Under the pieces are notes generated by a model. That model ran no database searches. It worked only from the letters and a program-made list of their open reading frames with translations, and had not been told where the DNA came from. A stretch of 64,000 nt of DNA from JAEXOD01 sp963667875 (GTDB lineage: Bacteria > Bacteroidota > Ignavibacteria > Ignavibacteriales > Melioribacteraceae): assembly GCA_963667875.2 (NCBI GenBank), contig CAXXGC010000002.1, positions 124,001 to 188,000 of the forward strand. Direction: 5' to 3'. Made by a program: the position numbers and the translations under genes. Positions within the stretch are counted from its first letter, which is position 1. Each line of letters starts with the position of its first letter. This document shows, in pieces, positions 25,743 to 33,300 of this stretch.

Positions 25743-26741
25743 CTAATTTGTACCTATCCATTTTTTCCAGTTATTTCTATAATCGGCACAATTACTTTTA
25801 TCCACAACCGTCAACTGATCAATAATTATTGGATTTTCGATTTTTGTTTTATTAATAATTTTATCCAAAAGAATTTCAACCGATTTATATCCCCAGCTGT
25901 AACAATTTTGTGCCAACAATACCTGCACATGACCGCTTTCCAAATAATCCAATTCCGGTGGTAAAGCATCAACAGCAACAACTTTAATTTTACCCGGTTC
26001 CCATTTTAATGCGTTTTTAGTAAACAAATGCCAGCCGCCTACACAAGCCCAGCCTTCAATTTGCGGATTGGTGGTTTGTGCTCTGTTAACAGCTTCAGCT
26101 GATTGTTCCGGTGTTTCGGGATGATAAAATATTCCGTTGTTAATTAATTTAATTTCAGGATAATTTTTTAACTCTTCAAGCACACCTTTTACTCTGTTCT
26201 GTAAATTAGGAGCACTTTGATTTCCTGCTAATATTGCGATGTTTCCTTTTTTATTCATCTTTTCGGCAAGATTTTTCATTACAAGTCGGCCGCATTCAAA
26301 ATCATCGGTTCCATAATAAGCAAATCTTTTACTTTTTGGAGCGTCACTATCAAAACACATTACATTGGCACCCAAATTAATTGCTTTATCAATTGTAGAA
26401 GTCAAAATATTAGCATCACTGCATGATACGGCAATACCGGCCGCTCCGCTGCGGGCCAATTGTTCAATAGCTTCGGCTTGTTTTTGAGGATTTTCATCGG
26501 TTGGAGTCTGCCAATCAATAATAACTTCAACACCATATTTTTTACCAAGTTCAACCGCTGCGTCTTTTGCTCCGGTGTATGTTGCCTGAAAAACAGGATT
26601 GGTCTGATTTTTTGCTATCAGTCCAATTACAATTTTCTTTTTGCCGTTATCTTTTTTACTACAACCCGTAAAAACCGATAAAGAACTTATAGTTAGTGTT
26701 AAAACCAAACCAATAAGTAATGTTTTGCTATAATATTTCAT
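25743..26741 (-). CDS. Sugar-type ABC transporter substrate-binding lipoprotein (RbsB-like)
   Basis: 332 residues, a periplasmic binding protein family 4 (Peripla_BP_4). Lipobox VFTGC puts the lipid on C27. The mature text begins KIVIGLIAKNQTNPVFQATYTGAKDAA, and includes ARSGAAGIAVSCSDANIL and the late VVAVDALPPELDYL, all typical of RbsB-like proteins. Aromatic and Asp residues expected for ligand contact are present but do not define the ligand. It lies 4 nt upstream of the ATPase gene and 64 nt after the permease. Confidence 0.92.
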   Translation of the reverse strand: MKYYSKTLLIGLVLTLTISSLSVFTGCSKKDNGKKKIVIGLIAKNQTNPVFQATYTGAKDAAVELGKKYGVEVIIDWQTPTDENPQKQAEAIEQLARSGAAGIAVSCSDANILTSTIDKAINLGANVMCFDSDAPKSKRFAYYGTDDFECGRLVMKNLAEKMNKKGNIAILAGNQSAPNLQNRVKGVLEELKNYPEIKLINNGIFYHPETPEQSAEAVNRAQTTNPQIEGWACVGGWHLFTKNALKWEPGKIKVVAVDALPPELDYLESGHVQVLLAQNCYSWGYKSVEILLDKIINKTKIENPIIIDQLTVVDKSNCADYRNNWKKWIGTN

Positions 26742-26805
26742 AAAAACCCCTAAGTAATTTTTAATTTTGAATTCTAAATTCTTAATTAAAAGTTAAGATA
26801 TTGAA

Positions 26806-27918
26806 TTAATTATTTTTTAATTTTTTATGTTTTTTAAATGATGAACTAAATCTATCAATTGCTACGGCGGCAATAATTGCCAATCCTATTATAATTTTGC
26901 TATATTCTTTTGATATATGAATTGAAAATAAACCGAAATTTATTTCTTTTAAGATATCAATTCCATTTTCAATAAGTTTAATAATCAATGCGCCAAGAAC
27001 TGCTCCAAATGCGGTACCACGCCCGCCAAGTAAACTTGCACCGCCAACAACAGCAGCGGCAATTACTGTAAGCTCGTAACCTTCACCTGTGGCTGTATTA
27101 GCACTTCCGTAATATCCCGCGGAGATCATTCCGGCCAATCCCGCAGCTAATCCGCTTAATACAAATACTCGTATTTTTATCCAATTTACATTTAGTCCGC
27201 TGAATTTTGCGGCTTCTTCATTTCCGCCGACAGCATATATTTCCCTGCCCCATTTTGTATTTGTTAAATAAAATGCTGCCAATATTACAAAAACAATCAT
27301 AATTATCATTGGCACAGGTTGTAATTTTGCCCAAGCCAAAGGACCATAATTCATTTCATGCGAAATAAAATTTTTTGTAAATGCGGATGGAAGTGTTTTT
27401 CCAAAAGCAGGAAGCGATTTTTCGGTAACTGTTACAAGAGCAATTCCGCGTAATATACTCATTGAACCCAATGTAACAATAAAAGGATGCATTTTTAATC
27501 CTACAACAAGAGCCCCGTTAATAAAGCCAAAAAACATTCCAATTGTTATGGGCACAATAAAAGCTAAAGGAAGTACAGTCCACGCACTGCAATTTTCGGG
27601 TAAATTTTGCAAAACCGCAACTGTACCAAGCGCGGAAATTCCAAAAATCGAACCGATTGAAATATCAATACCGCCTGATATAATAACAAACGTAGCTCCA
27701 ATTGCCATAATTGCCATCCACGACATGGGAGTAGCAACATTTGGTATAATGTTATCAATTCTAAAAAAATTATTTACATATTCACCGGAAACAAAAATTG
27801 TATCACTGGCAAAAGTTAAAAAAACCATAAGCAATAAAACAACTACAAATAAACCTGTTTCCTGTTTTCCGCCTTTGTAAAATCCAAGTAATTTTTTAAT
27901 CTTATTAATTTCAAACAT
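26806..27918 (-). CDS. Sugar-type ABC transporter permease (RbsC-like)
   Basis: 370 residues with about nine to ten membrane segments and the branched-chain/ribose permease (BPD_transp_2) signature, including IISGGIDISIGSIFG (about 79-93) and AAAVVGGASLLGGRGTAFGAVLGALII (about 285-311). It forms the membrane channel with the RbsA- and RbsB-like proteins. It starts 2 nt after the stop of the homocysteine methyltransferase gene, so all four genes are one transcript. Confidence 0.92.
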   Translation of the reverse strand: MFEINKIKKLLGFYKGGKQETGLFVVVLLLMVFLTFASDTIFVSGEYVNNFFRIDNIIPNVATPMSWMAIMAIGATFVIISGGIDISIGSIFGISALGTVAVLQNLPENCSAWTVLPLAFIVPITIGMFFGFINGALVVGLKMHPFIVTLGSMSILRGIALVTVTEKSLPAFGKTLPSAFTKNFISHEMNYGPLAWAKLQPVPMIIMIVFVILAAFYLTNTKWGREIYAVGGNEEAAKFSGLNVNWIKIRVFVLSGLAAGLAGMISAGYYGSANTATGEGYELTVIAAAVVGGASLLGGRGTAFGAVLGALIIKLIENGIDILKEINFGLFSIHISKEYSKIIIGLAIIAAVAIDRFSSSFKKHKKLKNN

Positions 27919-27920
27919 AT

Positions 27921-28808
27921 TTATAAACTCTTTACAATTTGTGCAATTACTGAAATATGCTCAGGAGTTGTACCGCAGCACCCTCCAATAATATTTGCAC
28001 CTGCTTTTATTAAGTCAGGAATAATTTCTTTTATTTTTTCAGGAGTTTCGGGATAAACTAAATTACTATCAACAATTGTTGGTAATCCCGCATTAGCATG
28101 TACAAGAATTGGAATATTGGTGTTTATTTTTCTGAACTCCTTAACAATATTTACCATATCTATAAAACCATTTCCGCAATTAGTGCCAATAATGTTTACT
28201 CCAAGCGGAACAATAGTATTTATCATTTCTTCTGGAGTAGTACCCATCATGGTTCTAAATTCACCATCAGCTTTTACTTCAAAAGTAAATGTGCATATTA
28301 TTTCCAAATCGGTATTTTCTTTAACCGCTTTAATTGCACAGGCCGCTTCATCAAGGGCATAAAATGTTTCAATACAAACAGCATCAGCTCCGCCTTCCTT
28401 AAATGCCAAAGCCTGCTCTTTAAAAGTATTGTATAATTCTTCTTCCGTCACTTCGCCGGTAAAAATAAACTTACCCGAAGGACCTAATGATGCAATAACA
28501 TATTTATTTGGGCCGGCAGCTTTTCTGCTTATTTCAACCGCTTTTTTATTAATTGCAAATACTTTATCCTGCAAATCGTAATCGGCTAATTTAATACTGC
28601 TGCCGCCAAAACTGTTGGTTTCAATAATATCAGCACCTGCAACAATGTAACTTTTGGCAACGTCATAAACGTCATCGGGACGTGTCAAATTCCACAATTC
28701 GGGACAACCGCCAATTTCCAGTCCTTTTAATTGAAGCATTGTTCCCCAGGCACCGTCTGAAACTAATATTTTTCCGGATTTTACTAATTCACTAATTTTT
28801 GGTTTCAT
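27921..28808 (-). CDS. Homocysteine S-methyltransferase family protein (MetH Hcy-domain-like)
   Basis: 295 residues forming a single homocysteine-binding (beta/alpha)8 barrel, like module 1 of MetH or BHMT. Zn ligands are C211 (GTNCGNG) and C277-C278 (GGCCGTTPEH); the N-terminal SDGAWGTMLQ and ETNSFGGS are typical. No pterin or cobalamin domain is attached, so the methyl donor must be supplied in another way, for example a free methylated thio or ammonio compound, or the corrinoid protein at 16.8 kb. First gene of the ABC importer operon, suggesting that the importer brings in the methyl donor (inference). Confidence 0.85.
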   Translation of the reverse strand: MKPKISELVKSGKILVSDGAWGTMLQLKGLEIGGCPELWNLTRPDDVYDVAKSYIVAGADIIETNSFGGSSIKLADYDLQDKVFAINKKAVEISRKAAGPNKYVIASLGPSGKFIFTGEVTEEELYNTFKEQALAFKEGGADAVCIETFYALDEAACAIKAVKENTDLEIICTFTFEVKADGEFRTMMGTTPEEMINTIVPLGVNIIGTNCGNGFIDMVNIVKEFRKINTNIPILVHANAGLPTIVDSNLVYPETPEKIKEIIPDLIKAGANIIGGCCGTTPEHISVIAQIVKSL

Positions 28809-28837
28809 ATATCTACCGGTAATTTTTTAATTAATTA

Positions 28838-30385
28838 TTACTCTTGAATGTATTCAATATTTGTTTTATTTACCGCAATTGCTAAATATTTGGCCATTTT
28901 GTTTTTATTTAAAAATGATTCAAAATATTTTTTACTTTTAATCTGATTAATTTCGTTTTTTAAAATATTTTTACTTCCTTTTGATTCGGGTAAATATTTT
29001 AATTCAATTATGTAAATTAATTCTTTATATTCTATAACACCACAGATAATATTATTAGCCGCTGATTTTTCCACTTTAATTGCAAATCCCATTAAATCTA
29101 AAATAATCAAAAACATAATTTGGTAATATTCTTCTTTTTCGATATGAAGGGCGTGCGGAAGTTTTGTGAAAATGTTTTGAAGCGTTTCAATAAAGTTATT
29201 AATATCTCTGTTTGTTAAATAATTTTTTAATTGTGCATCAATCGGTCTGGTTTTTGGTAATGGGATATGACTAAAACTTGATAATAAATAAATTAATAAT
29301 GATTCCTTTACTTCTCTATTTGGATAACTAAATGCACAGATATTATTTTCAAAATCGCAATCTGTTATAGTTATATAACCTGTTTGATATAATAATGAAT
29401 AAATATTAAATGTTTCAGGTTCAAAACATTCAAAATTTTCAAACTCCAGCATCAAATTATTTATTTCCGAAATTTGCAATTTTTCGGTTTTAATTTTTTC
29501 GGCTAAAAAAGTTGGTGTGTTTAAGGAAAACCAATAATTGTTATATATTCCGTCATCAAATAAATTAAAAACGGAATAAGGATTATAAACCGTAGTAATT
29601 CCATCCCAGCTGAATCCATTATACCAGCTTTTAATTTCAGCCTTAGTATTTTCAACAGTATCGTGAAATTTTTCGGCTAATTTTAAAATTCTATCCTTAC
29701 AATAAAATTCCAATTCCTTTTGTGTGCATCCGCATAATGTTGCGTAACGGGTATCAATTGTAATATCCTTAAGATTTTTCCATTCCGTAAAAAATGAATC
29801 TTTATTAAATTTTAAAATGCCTGTAATAAAACAGAATTTTATATATTTTTCATTCTCTTTAATTGCATTGTAAAACTCACGTAAAACTTCTCTAAGCTCG
29901 CCGGCTTTTTTTATATTAGTAATACAATCAGCAATAGGCTTGTCATATTCGTCTATTAATAAAACAACATTGTTAATTTTTTGCAGTTCTAAAAATAATT
30001 CCGCAACTATTTCTAAAATGTTTGTTTTTGTTGTGGTAATATTAAATTTTAAGGCAATTGTTTGAATATATTTTACAATATTTAATCTAAATTCTTCGGC
30101 GGTACCCAAACTCATTATTGAAGAAAATTTAATATATATTACGGGATAATTTATCCATTCAATTTTATCGTAAATATATAAAGTTTTGAATAATTCTTTG
30201 TTACCCTTAAAAATTTCTTTTAATGTTGATAATAATAACGATTTTCCAAATCGGCGGGGCCTTGTGAAGAGATAATATTTACCGCTTGAAATAAGATTTT
30301 CAATCTCTTTTGTTTTATCGATATATAAGTAATTATTAGCAATTAATTCGCTAAATGTCTGAATTCCTAGAGGTAATTTTCGCAT
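28838..30385 (-). CDS. AAA-ATPase-like / PD-(D/E)XK nuclease family protein
   Basis: 515 residues of the family that couples an N-terminal AAA-ATPase-like domain (PF09820) with a C-terminal PD-(D/E)XK nuclease domain (PF08011). It begins RKLPLGIQTFSELI; Walker A region TRPRRFGKSLLLSTL (about 40-54), Walker B VVLLIDEYDKP (about 139-149). The nuclease core is visible late as CGVIEYKELIYIIELKYLP (E-x-K). The family is multiplied in Bacteroidota genomes, often next to repeats and mobile DNA; its role is unknown. It stands alone, with AAGGAAT upstream of its ATG, at the border of the repeat-rich zone. Confidence 0.85.
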   Translation of the reverse strand: MRKLPLGIQTFSELIANNYLYIDKTKEIENLISSGKYYLFTRPRRFGKSLLLSTLKEIFKGNKELFKTLYIYDKIEWINYPVIYIKFSSIMSLGTAEEFRLNIVKYIQTIALKFNITTTKTNILEIVAELFLELQKINNVVLLIDEYDKPIADCITNIKKAGELREVLREFYNAIKENEKYIKFCFITGILKFNKDSFFTEWKNLKDITIDTRYATLCGCTQKELEFYCKDRILKLAEKFHDTVENTKAEIKSWYNGFSWDGITTVYNPYSVFNLFDDGIYNNYWFSLNTPTFLAEKIKTEKLQISEINNLMLEFENFECFEPETFNIYSLLYQTGYITITDCDFENNICAFSYPNREVKESLLIYLLSSFSHIPLPKTRPIDAQLKNYLTNRDINNFIETLQNIFTKLPHALHIEKEEYYQIMFLIILDLMGFAIKVEKSAANNIICGVIEYKELIYIIELKYLPESKGSKNILKNEINQIKSKKYFESFLNKNKMAKYLAIAVNKTNIEYIQE

Positions 30386-30581
30386 TGCAATTCCTTAATA
30401 TATACACATAAATATAATAAATTTTGTGGTCATTAAAAAGAAGTGCCGGTTTTCAATTTAATAAAACAAAATGAAAACCTAACAAAAGGAGGGAATAAAT
30501 TTATATTAACACAACAATCGGAATATAGGTCAATCAAAACGATAAATAAAACATCAGTAATATATTAAACAACAATAACTT

Positions 30582-31694
30582 TTATTTTCCTCTAATTTCT
30601 TCCACTTTTTTCTTATCGTTGCGTGCGCCTACATAATCACCTATTTGGTCGCGGCAATAAGCACGGTTTAGATAAGCACTAATATCTTTAGGGTTAAGCT
30701 CAATAGCTTTATCAAAATCAATTATTGCATCCTTAAATTCGCCCATTATTTTAAGTTCTAACGCTCTGTTATAATAAGCGGGTGCAAAGTTGTTATCAAG
30801 TTCAATGGCTTTATTAAAATCTTCAATTTCGCCTATAATATCATTTATATTTTTTTTGGCTAATCCGCGGTTAAAATATGCTACGGTATAATTTGGATCC
30901 AGCTCTATTGCTTTAGTAAAGTCATTAATTGCGCTTTCAAAATCTTCAACTTTCTTTTTAGCAACTCCTCTATTATTATATGCGGGAGCATAATTTGGTT
31001 TTAATTCAATAACTCTTGCAAAATCCTGAATTGCTCCGGCATGGTTGCCTAAGTTTTGACGCGAAATACCCCTGTTATAATAAGCGGATACATTGTTAAC
31101 ATCAATTTCAATTACTTTGGTGTAATCTGCAATAGCTCCTTTAAAATCACCTAAATCATATTTTTTAAATGCGCTGTCAAAATAATCGTCTTTATTAAAA
31201 GTTGGTTTTTCGTATATTTTTAATTCCAACGATTTATAAACAATGTCAACAGCTGATTCAAGCATCTGACTATTTGTATTTGCAGGATCAGTTAACGGAG
31301 TAATTAATGTTAAAAATGAACGATATTTTTGCGAAGGAGTTTCTTCGTTTGTTTCAATGGCTTTTAATTTTTTTATAAATAATTTTTCGGGATCATCGGT
31401 TTTTAAAAAACCGCGCGCTCTTCCGCTTAATACAAATTTTAATCCGTCAACCGGAAATTTTACAAATTCCTCAAATATCTGATTTGGGAAACTTATATCT
31501 ATTTTGCCGTATTTTATGGGTTTTTCAAGTTTTATTTCGAAATTTTTTTCGGTATTTATAGTACTTTCCATTAACAACTCGTTTCTAAGATGAAAAAATG
31601 TAGATTTTTCAATAAAATTAAGGATTGAATGTAATAAATCTAAGGTATTTAAATTTAATAAATTTCTAATCAATAATACAATAAAAATCGACAT
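30582..31694 (-). CDS. TPR-repeat protein
   Basis: 370 residues. After a unique N-terminal region of ~165 residues there are five to six classic 34-residue TPRs (for example ADYTKVIEIDVNNVSAYYN and the following unit) covering about 170-365. The N-terminal 30 residues are hydrophobic, but translation may begin at the Met near 42 (MESTINTEKNFEI), which would remove them. The repeats are nearly identical in pattern (A-Y-x-N-R-G), as in expanding TPR families. Function unknown; it borders the repeat cluster. Confidence 0.7.
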   Translation of the reverse strand: MSIFIVLLIRNLLNLNTLDLLHSILNFIEKSTFFHLRNELLMESTINTEKNFEIKLEKPIKYGKIDISFPNQIFEEFVKFPVDGLKFVLSGRARGFLKTDDPEKLFIKKLKAIETNEETPSQKYRSFLTLITPLTDPANTNSQMLESAVDIVYKSLELKIYEKPTFNKDDYFDSAFKKYDLGDFKGAIADYTKVIEIDVNNVSAYYNRGISRQNLGNHAGAIQDFARVIELKPNYAPAYNNRGVAKKKVEDFESAINDFTKAIELDPNYTVAYFNRGLAKKNINDIIGEIEDFNKAIELDNNFAPAYYNRALELKIMGEFKDAIIDFDKAIELNPKDISAYLNRAYCRDQIGDYVGARNDKKKVEEIRGK

Positions 31695-31752
31695 TCACTC
31701 TTAAATTTGTATTTATTATAGAAGAAAGTTTAAAATATGGTTTTATTAAGAA

Positions 31753-31880
31753 TTGTCTGAACTATGATTTGTGTGATTTTAGTGATTATTATGATTTTGT
31801 AATTGTCTGAACCAAAATTAACCTGATTAAAGGATTAACATGATTTTGATAATTGCCAGAATTATGATTTGTATGATTTT
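31753..31880 (+). repeat. Three copies of the TTGTCTGAAC repeat
   Basis: Starts at 31753, 31803 and (degenerate, TTGCCAGAAT) 31853, each followed by ATGATTT/TGATTT runs. The same unit recurs at 43016, 43164, 43475 and 54805. Confidence 0.7.
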
Positions 31881-31919
31881 ACAGAACCGGTTTGGCAATG
31901 AATTCTGTTTTGTTTTTAA

Positions 31920-31981
31920 CCCGGAACGGGGGAAATTATTATAGATAATGTTGAAAAAGATGTATTAAAACCCAGAATGGG
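31920..31981 (+). repeat. Type II paired-hairpin element
   Basis: CCCG-GAA-CGGG (31920-31930) and CCCA-GAA-TGGG (31971-31981), 40 nt apart. The same two hairpins in the same order and 39 nt apart occur on the minus strand at 55119-55179. Each is followed by a GANAT-ATT-like flank. Confidence 0.75.
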
Positions 31982-32070
31982 TGACATTATTTTACCTATA
32001 GATGACCCAATCGACAAAAATAATAGAACGCAGATTACACAGATTTAACAGATTAGCGCAGATTTTTATA

Positions 32071-32355
32071 TTTAGATTTGACAAAGTACAAATTCCTTAT
32101 TCATCCGAATACATTTAATTGTAGCGTGAGATTTATCTCGCTTAATTATCTTTTTATTATTTTTTATAAGCTTGCGAGTTGAAACTCGCGCGCTACAATT
32201 AAAATAATTACAATGTAAAAAGAATCCGTCTTTCATCCATCCTTGAAATTAAAAATTGAGAATTGAGAATTGAGAATTCAAAATTATTTTTTCCGTGTTC
32301 ATCAGCTCAATCAGCGTCATCTGTGTTCAAATGTTTTTAACGCACAGATTTTATA
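32071..32355 (+). repeat. ~285-bp repeat unit, copy 1
   Basis: Starts TTTAGATTTGACAAAGTAC and includes an inverted-repeat element (32117-32200) with two hairpins, then AATTGAGAATT repeats and a CATCTGTGTTCAAATG segment. Copies follow at 32356, 32752 and 32935. Confidence 0.8.
32117..32200. repeat. Type III inverted-repeat element with two hairpins, copy 1
   Basis: AATTGTAG at the left end and CTACAATT at the right end are inverted repeats. Inside are GTGAGAT-TT-ATCTCGC (one mismatch) and GCGAGTT-GA-AACTCGC, 32 nt apart. Confidence 0.75.
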
Positions 32356-32480
32356 TTAAGATTTGACAAAGTACAAATTCCCTATTCATCCGAATACTTT
32401 TAATTGTAGGGCGAGATTTATCTCGCTTATATTCTCCCCTGCAATTTCAACAATCCGCAAGCTGAAGCTTGCTCTACAAC
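32356..32480 (+). repeat. Repeat unit copy 2 with altered second hairpin (type III)
   Basis: Matches copy 1 up to about 32426, then diverges. The second hairpin (32457-32472) is GCAAGCT-GA-AGCTTGC where copy 1 has GCGAGTT-GA-AACTCGC: both stem arms changed together and the GA loop is kept. CTACAA follows. Confidence 0.75.
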
Positions 32481-32613
32481 TAAGTGTCAATGCAATTATG
32501 GGATACATATACTTAATCATTTTTTCTAAACTGTTATATTTATGTTTTGAATGATTATTATAATTTTGGTCGTTGTAAAAACCATATTATTTAACATTTT
32601 TATCTCATCAAAC

Positions 32614-32683
32614 CTTCTTCGTAGAAGAAGAATGTTTGTAACCTAACGAAACCCCACCAACTACCAGCACGGCAGAGCCGTGC
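32614..32683 (-). repeat. Type I paired-hairpin element, copy a
   Basis: On the minus strand: GCACGGC-TCT-GCCGTGC, a 36-nt G/T-rich linker ending GGTTACAAACATT, then CTTCTTC-TAC-GAAGAAG and the flank GTTTGATGAGAT. Both stems are perfect over 7 bp. Confidence 0.8.
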
Positions 32684-32751
32684 CACCTTTGCATCTATTA
32701 TTCCCCTATTTTCACAAAGACTGTTTATCTTGCTATAAATTAATAAAATTT

Positions 32752-32934
32752 ATAAGCTTGCGAGTTGAAACTCGCGCGCTACAATTAAAATAATTACAAT
32801 GTTAAAAGAATACGTTCTTCATCCATCCTTGAAATTAAAAATTGAGAATTGAGAATTCAAAATTATTTTTTCCGTATTTATCTGCTCAATCAGCGTCATC
32901 TGTGTTCAAATGTTTTTAACGCACAGATTTTATA
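32752..32934 (+). repeat. Repeat unit copy 3 (starts inside the type III element)
   Basis: Begins at AAGCTTGCGAG with hairpin GCGAGTT-GA-AACTCGC (32760-32775) and CTACAATT, and continues to the CATCTGTGTTCAAATG segment. The left half of the unit is missing. Confidence 0.75.
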
Positions 32935-33190
32935 TTTAGATTTGACAAAGTACAAATTCCCCATTCATCCGAATACTTTTAATTGTAGGGCGAGATTTAT
33001 CTCGCTTAATTATCTTTTTATTATTTTTTATAAGCTTGCGAGTTGAAACTCGCGCGCTACAATTAAAATAATTACAATGTTAAAAGAATACGTCCTTCAT
33101 CCATCCTTTTAATTAAAAATTGAGAATTCAAAATTATTTTTTCCGTGTTTATCTGCCTAATCAGCGTCATCTGTGTTTAAAGGTTTTTAA
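32935..33190 (+). repeat. Repeat unit copy 4
   Basis: Complete unit beginning TTTAGATTTGAC with a perfect type III element at 32981-33064 (AATTGTAG ... CTACAATT; hairpins GCGAGAT-TT-ATCTCGC and GCGAGTT-GA-AACTCGC). It ends about 110 nt before the SulP start, next to TTCATAATTCA repeats. Confidence 0.8.
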
Positions 33191-33300
33191 TTCATAATTC
33201 ATCATTCATAATTCACAATTCTATTAAACCTTTCAATTAAGTTAGAATTTTTTTATATTTATTTAAGAAATATTGTTATTTGTTAAAATGGAACGAAAAA

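Noticed and set aside
27548..27880. 110-codon plus-strand frame opposite the ABC permease
   Set aside because: Antisense shadow of the permease; no ribosome site and no recognisable protein text.
30500..30575. Tiny plus-strand frame behind AAAGGAGGG
   Set aside because: Only about 20 codons from an ATA, with no conserved text; the purine run is probably chance.
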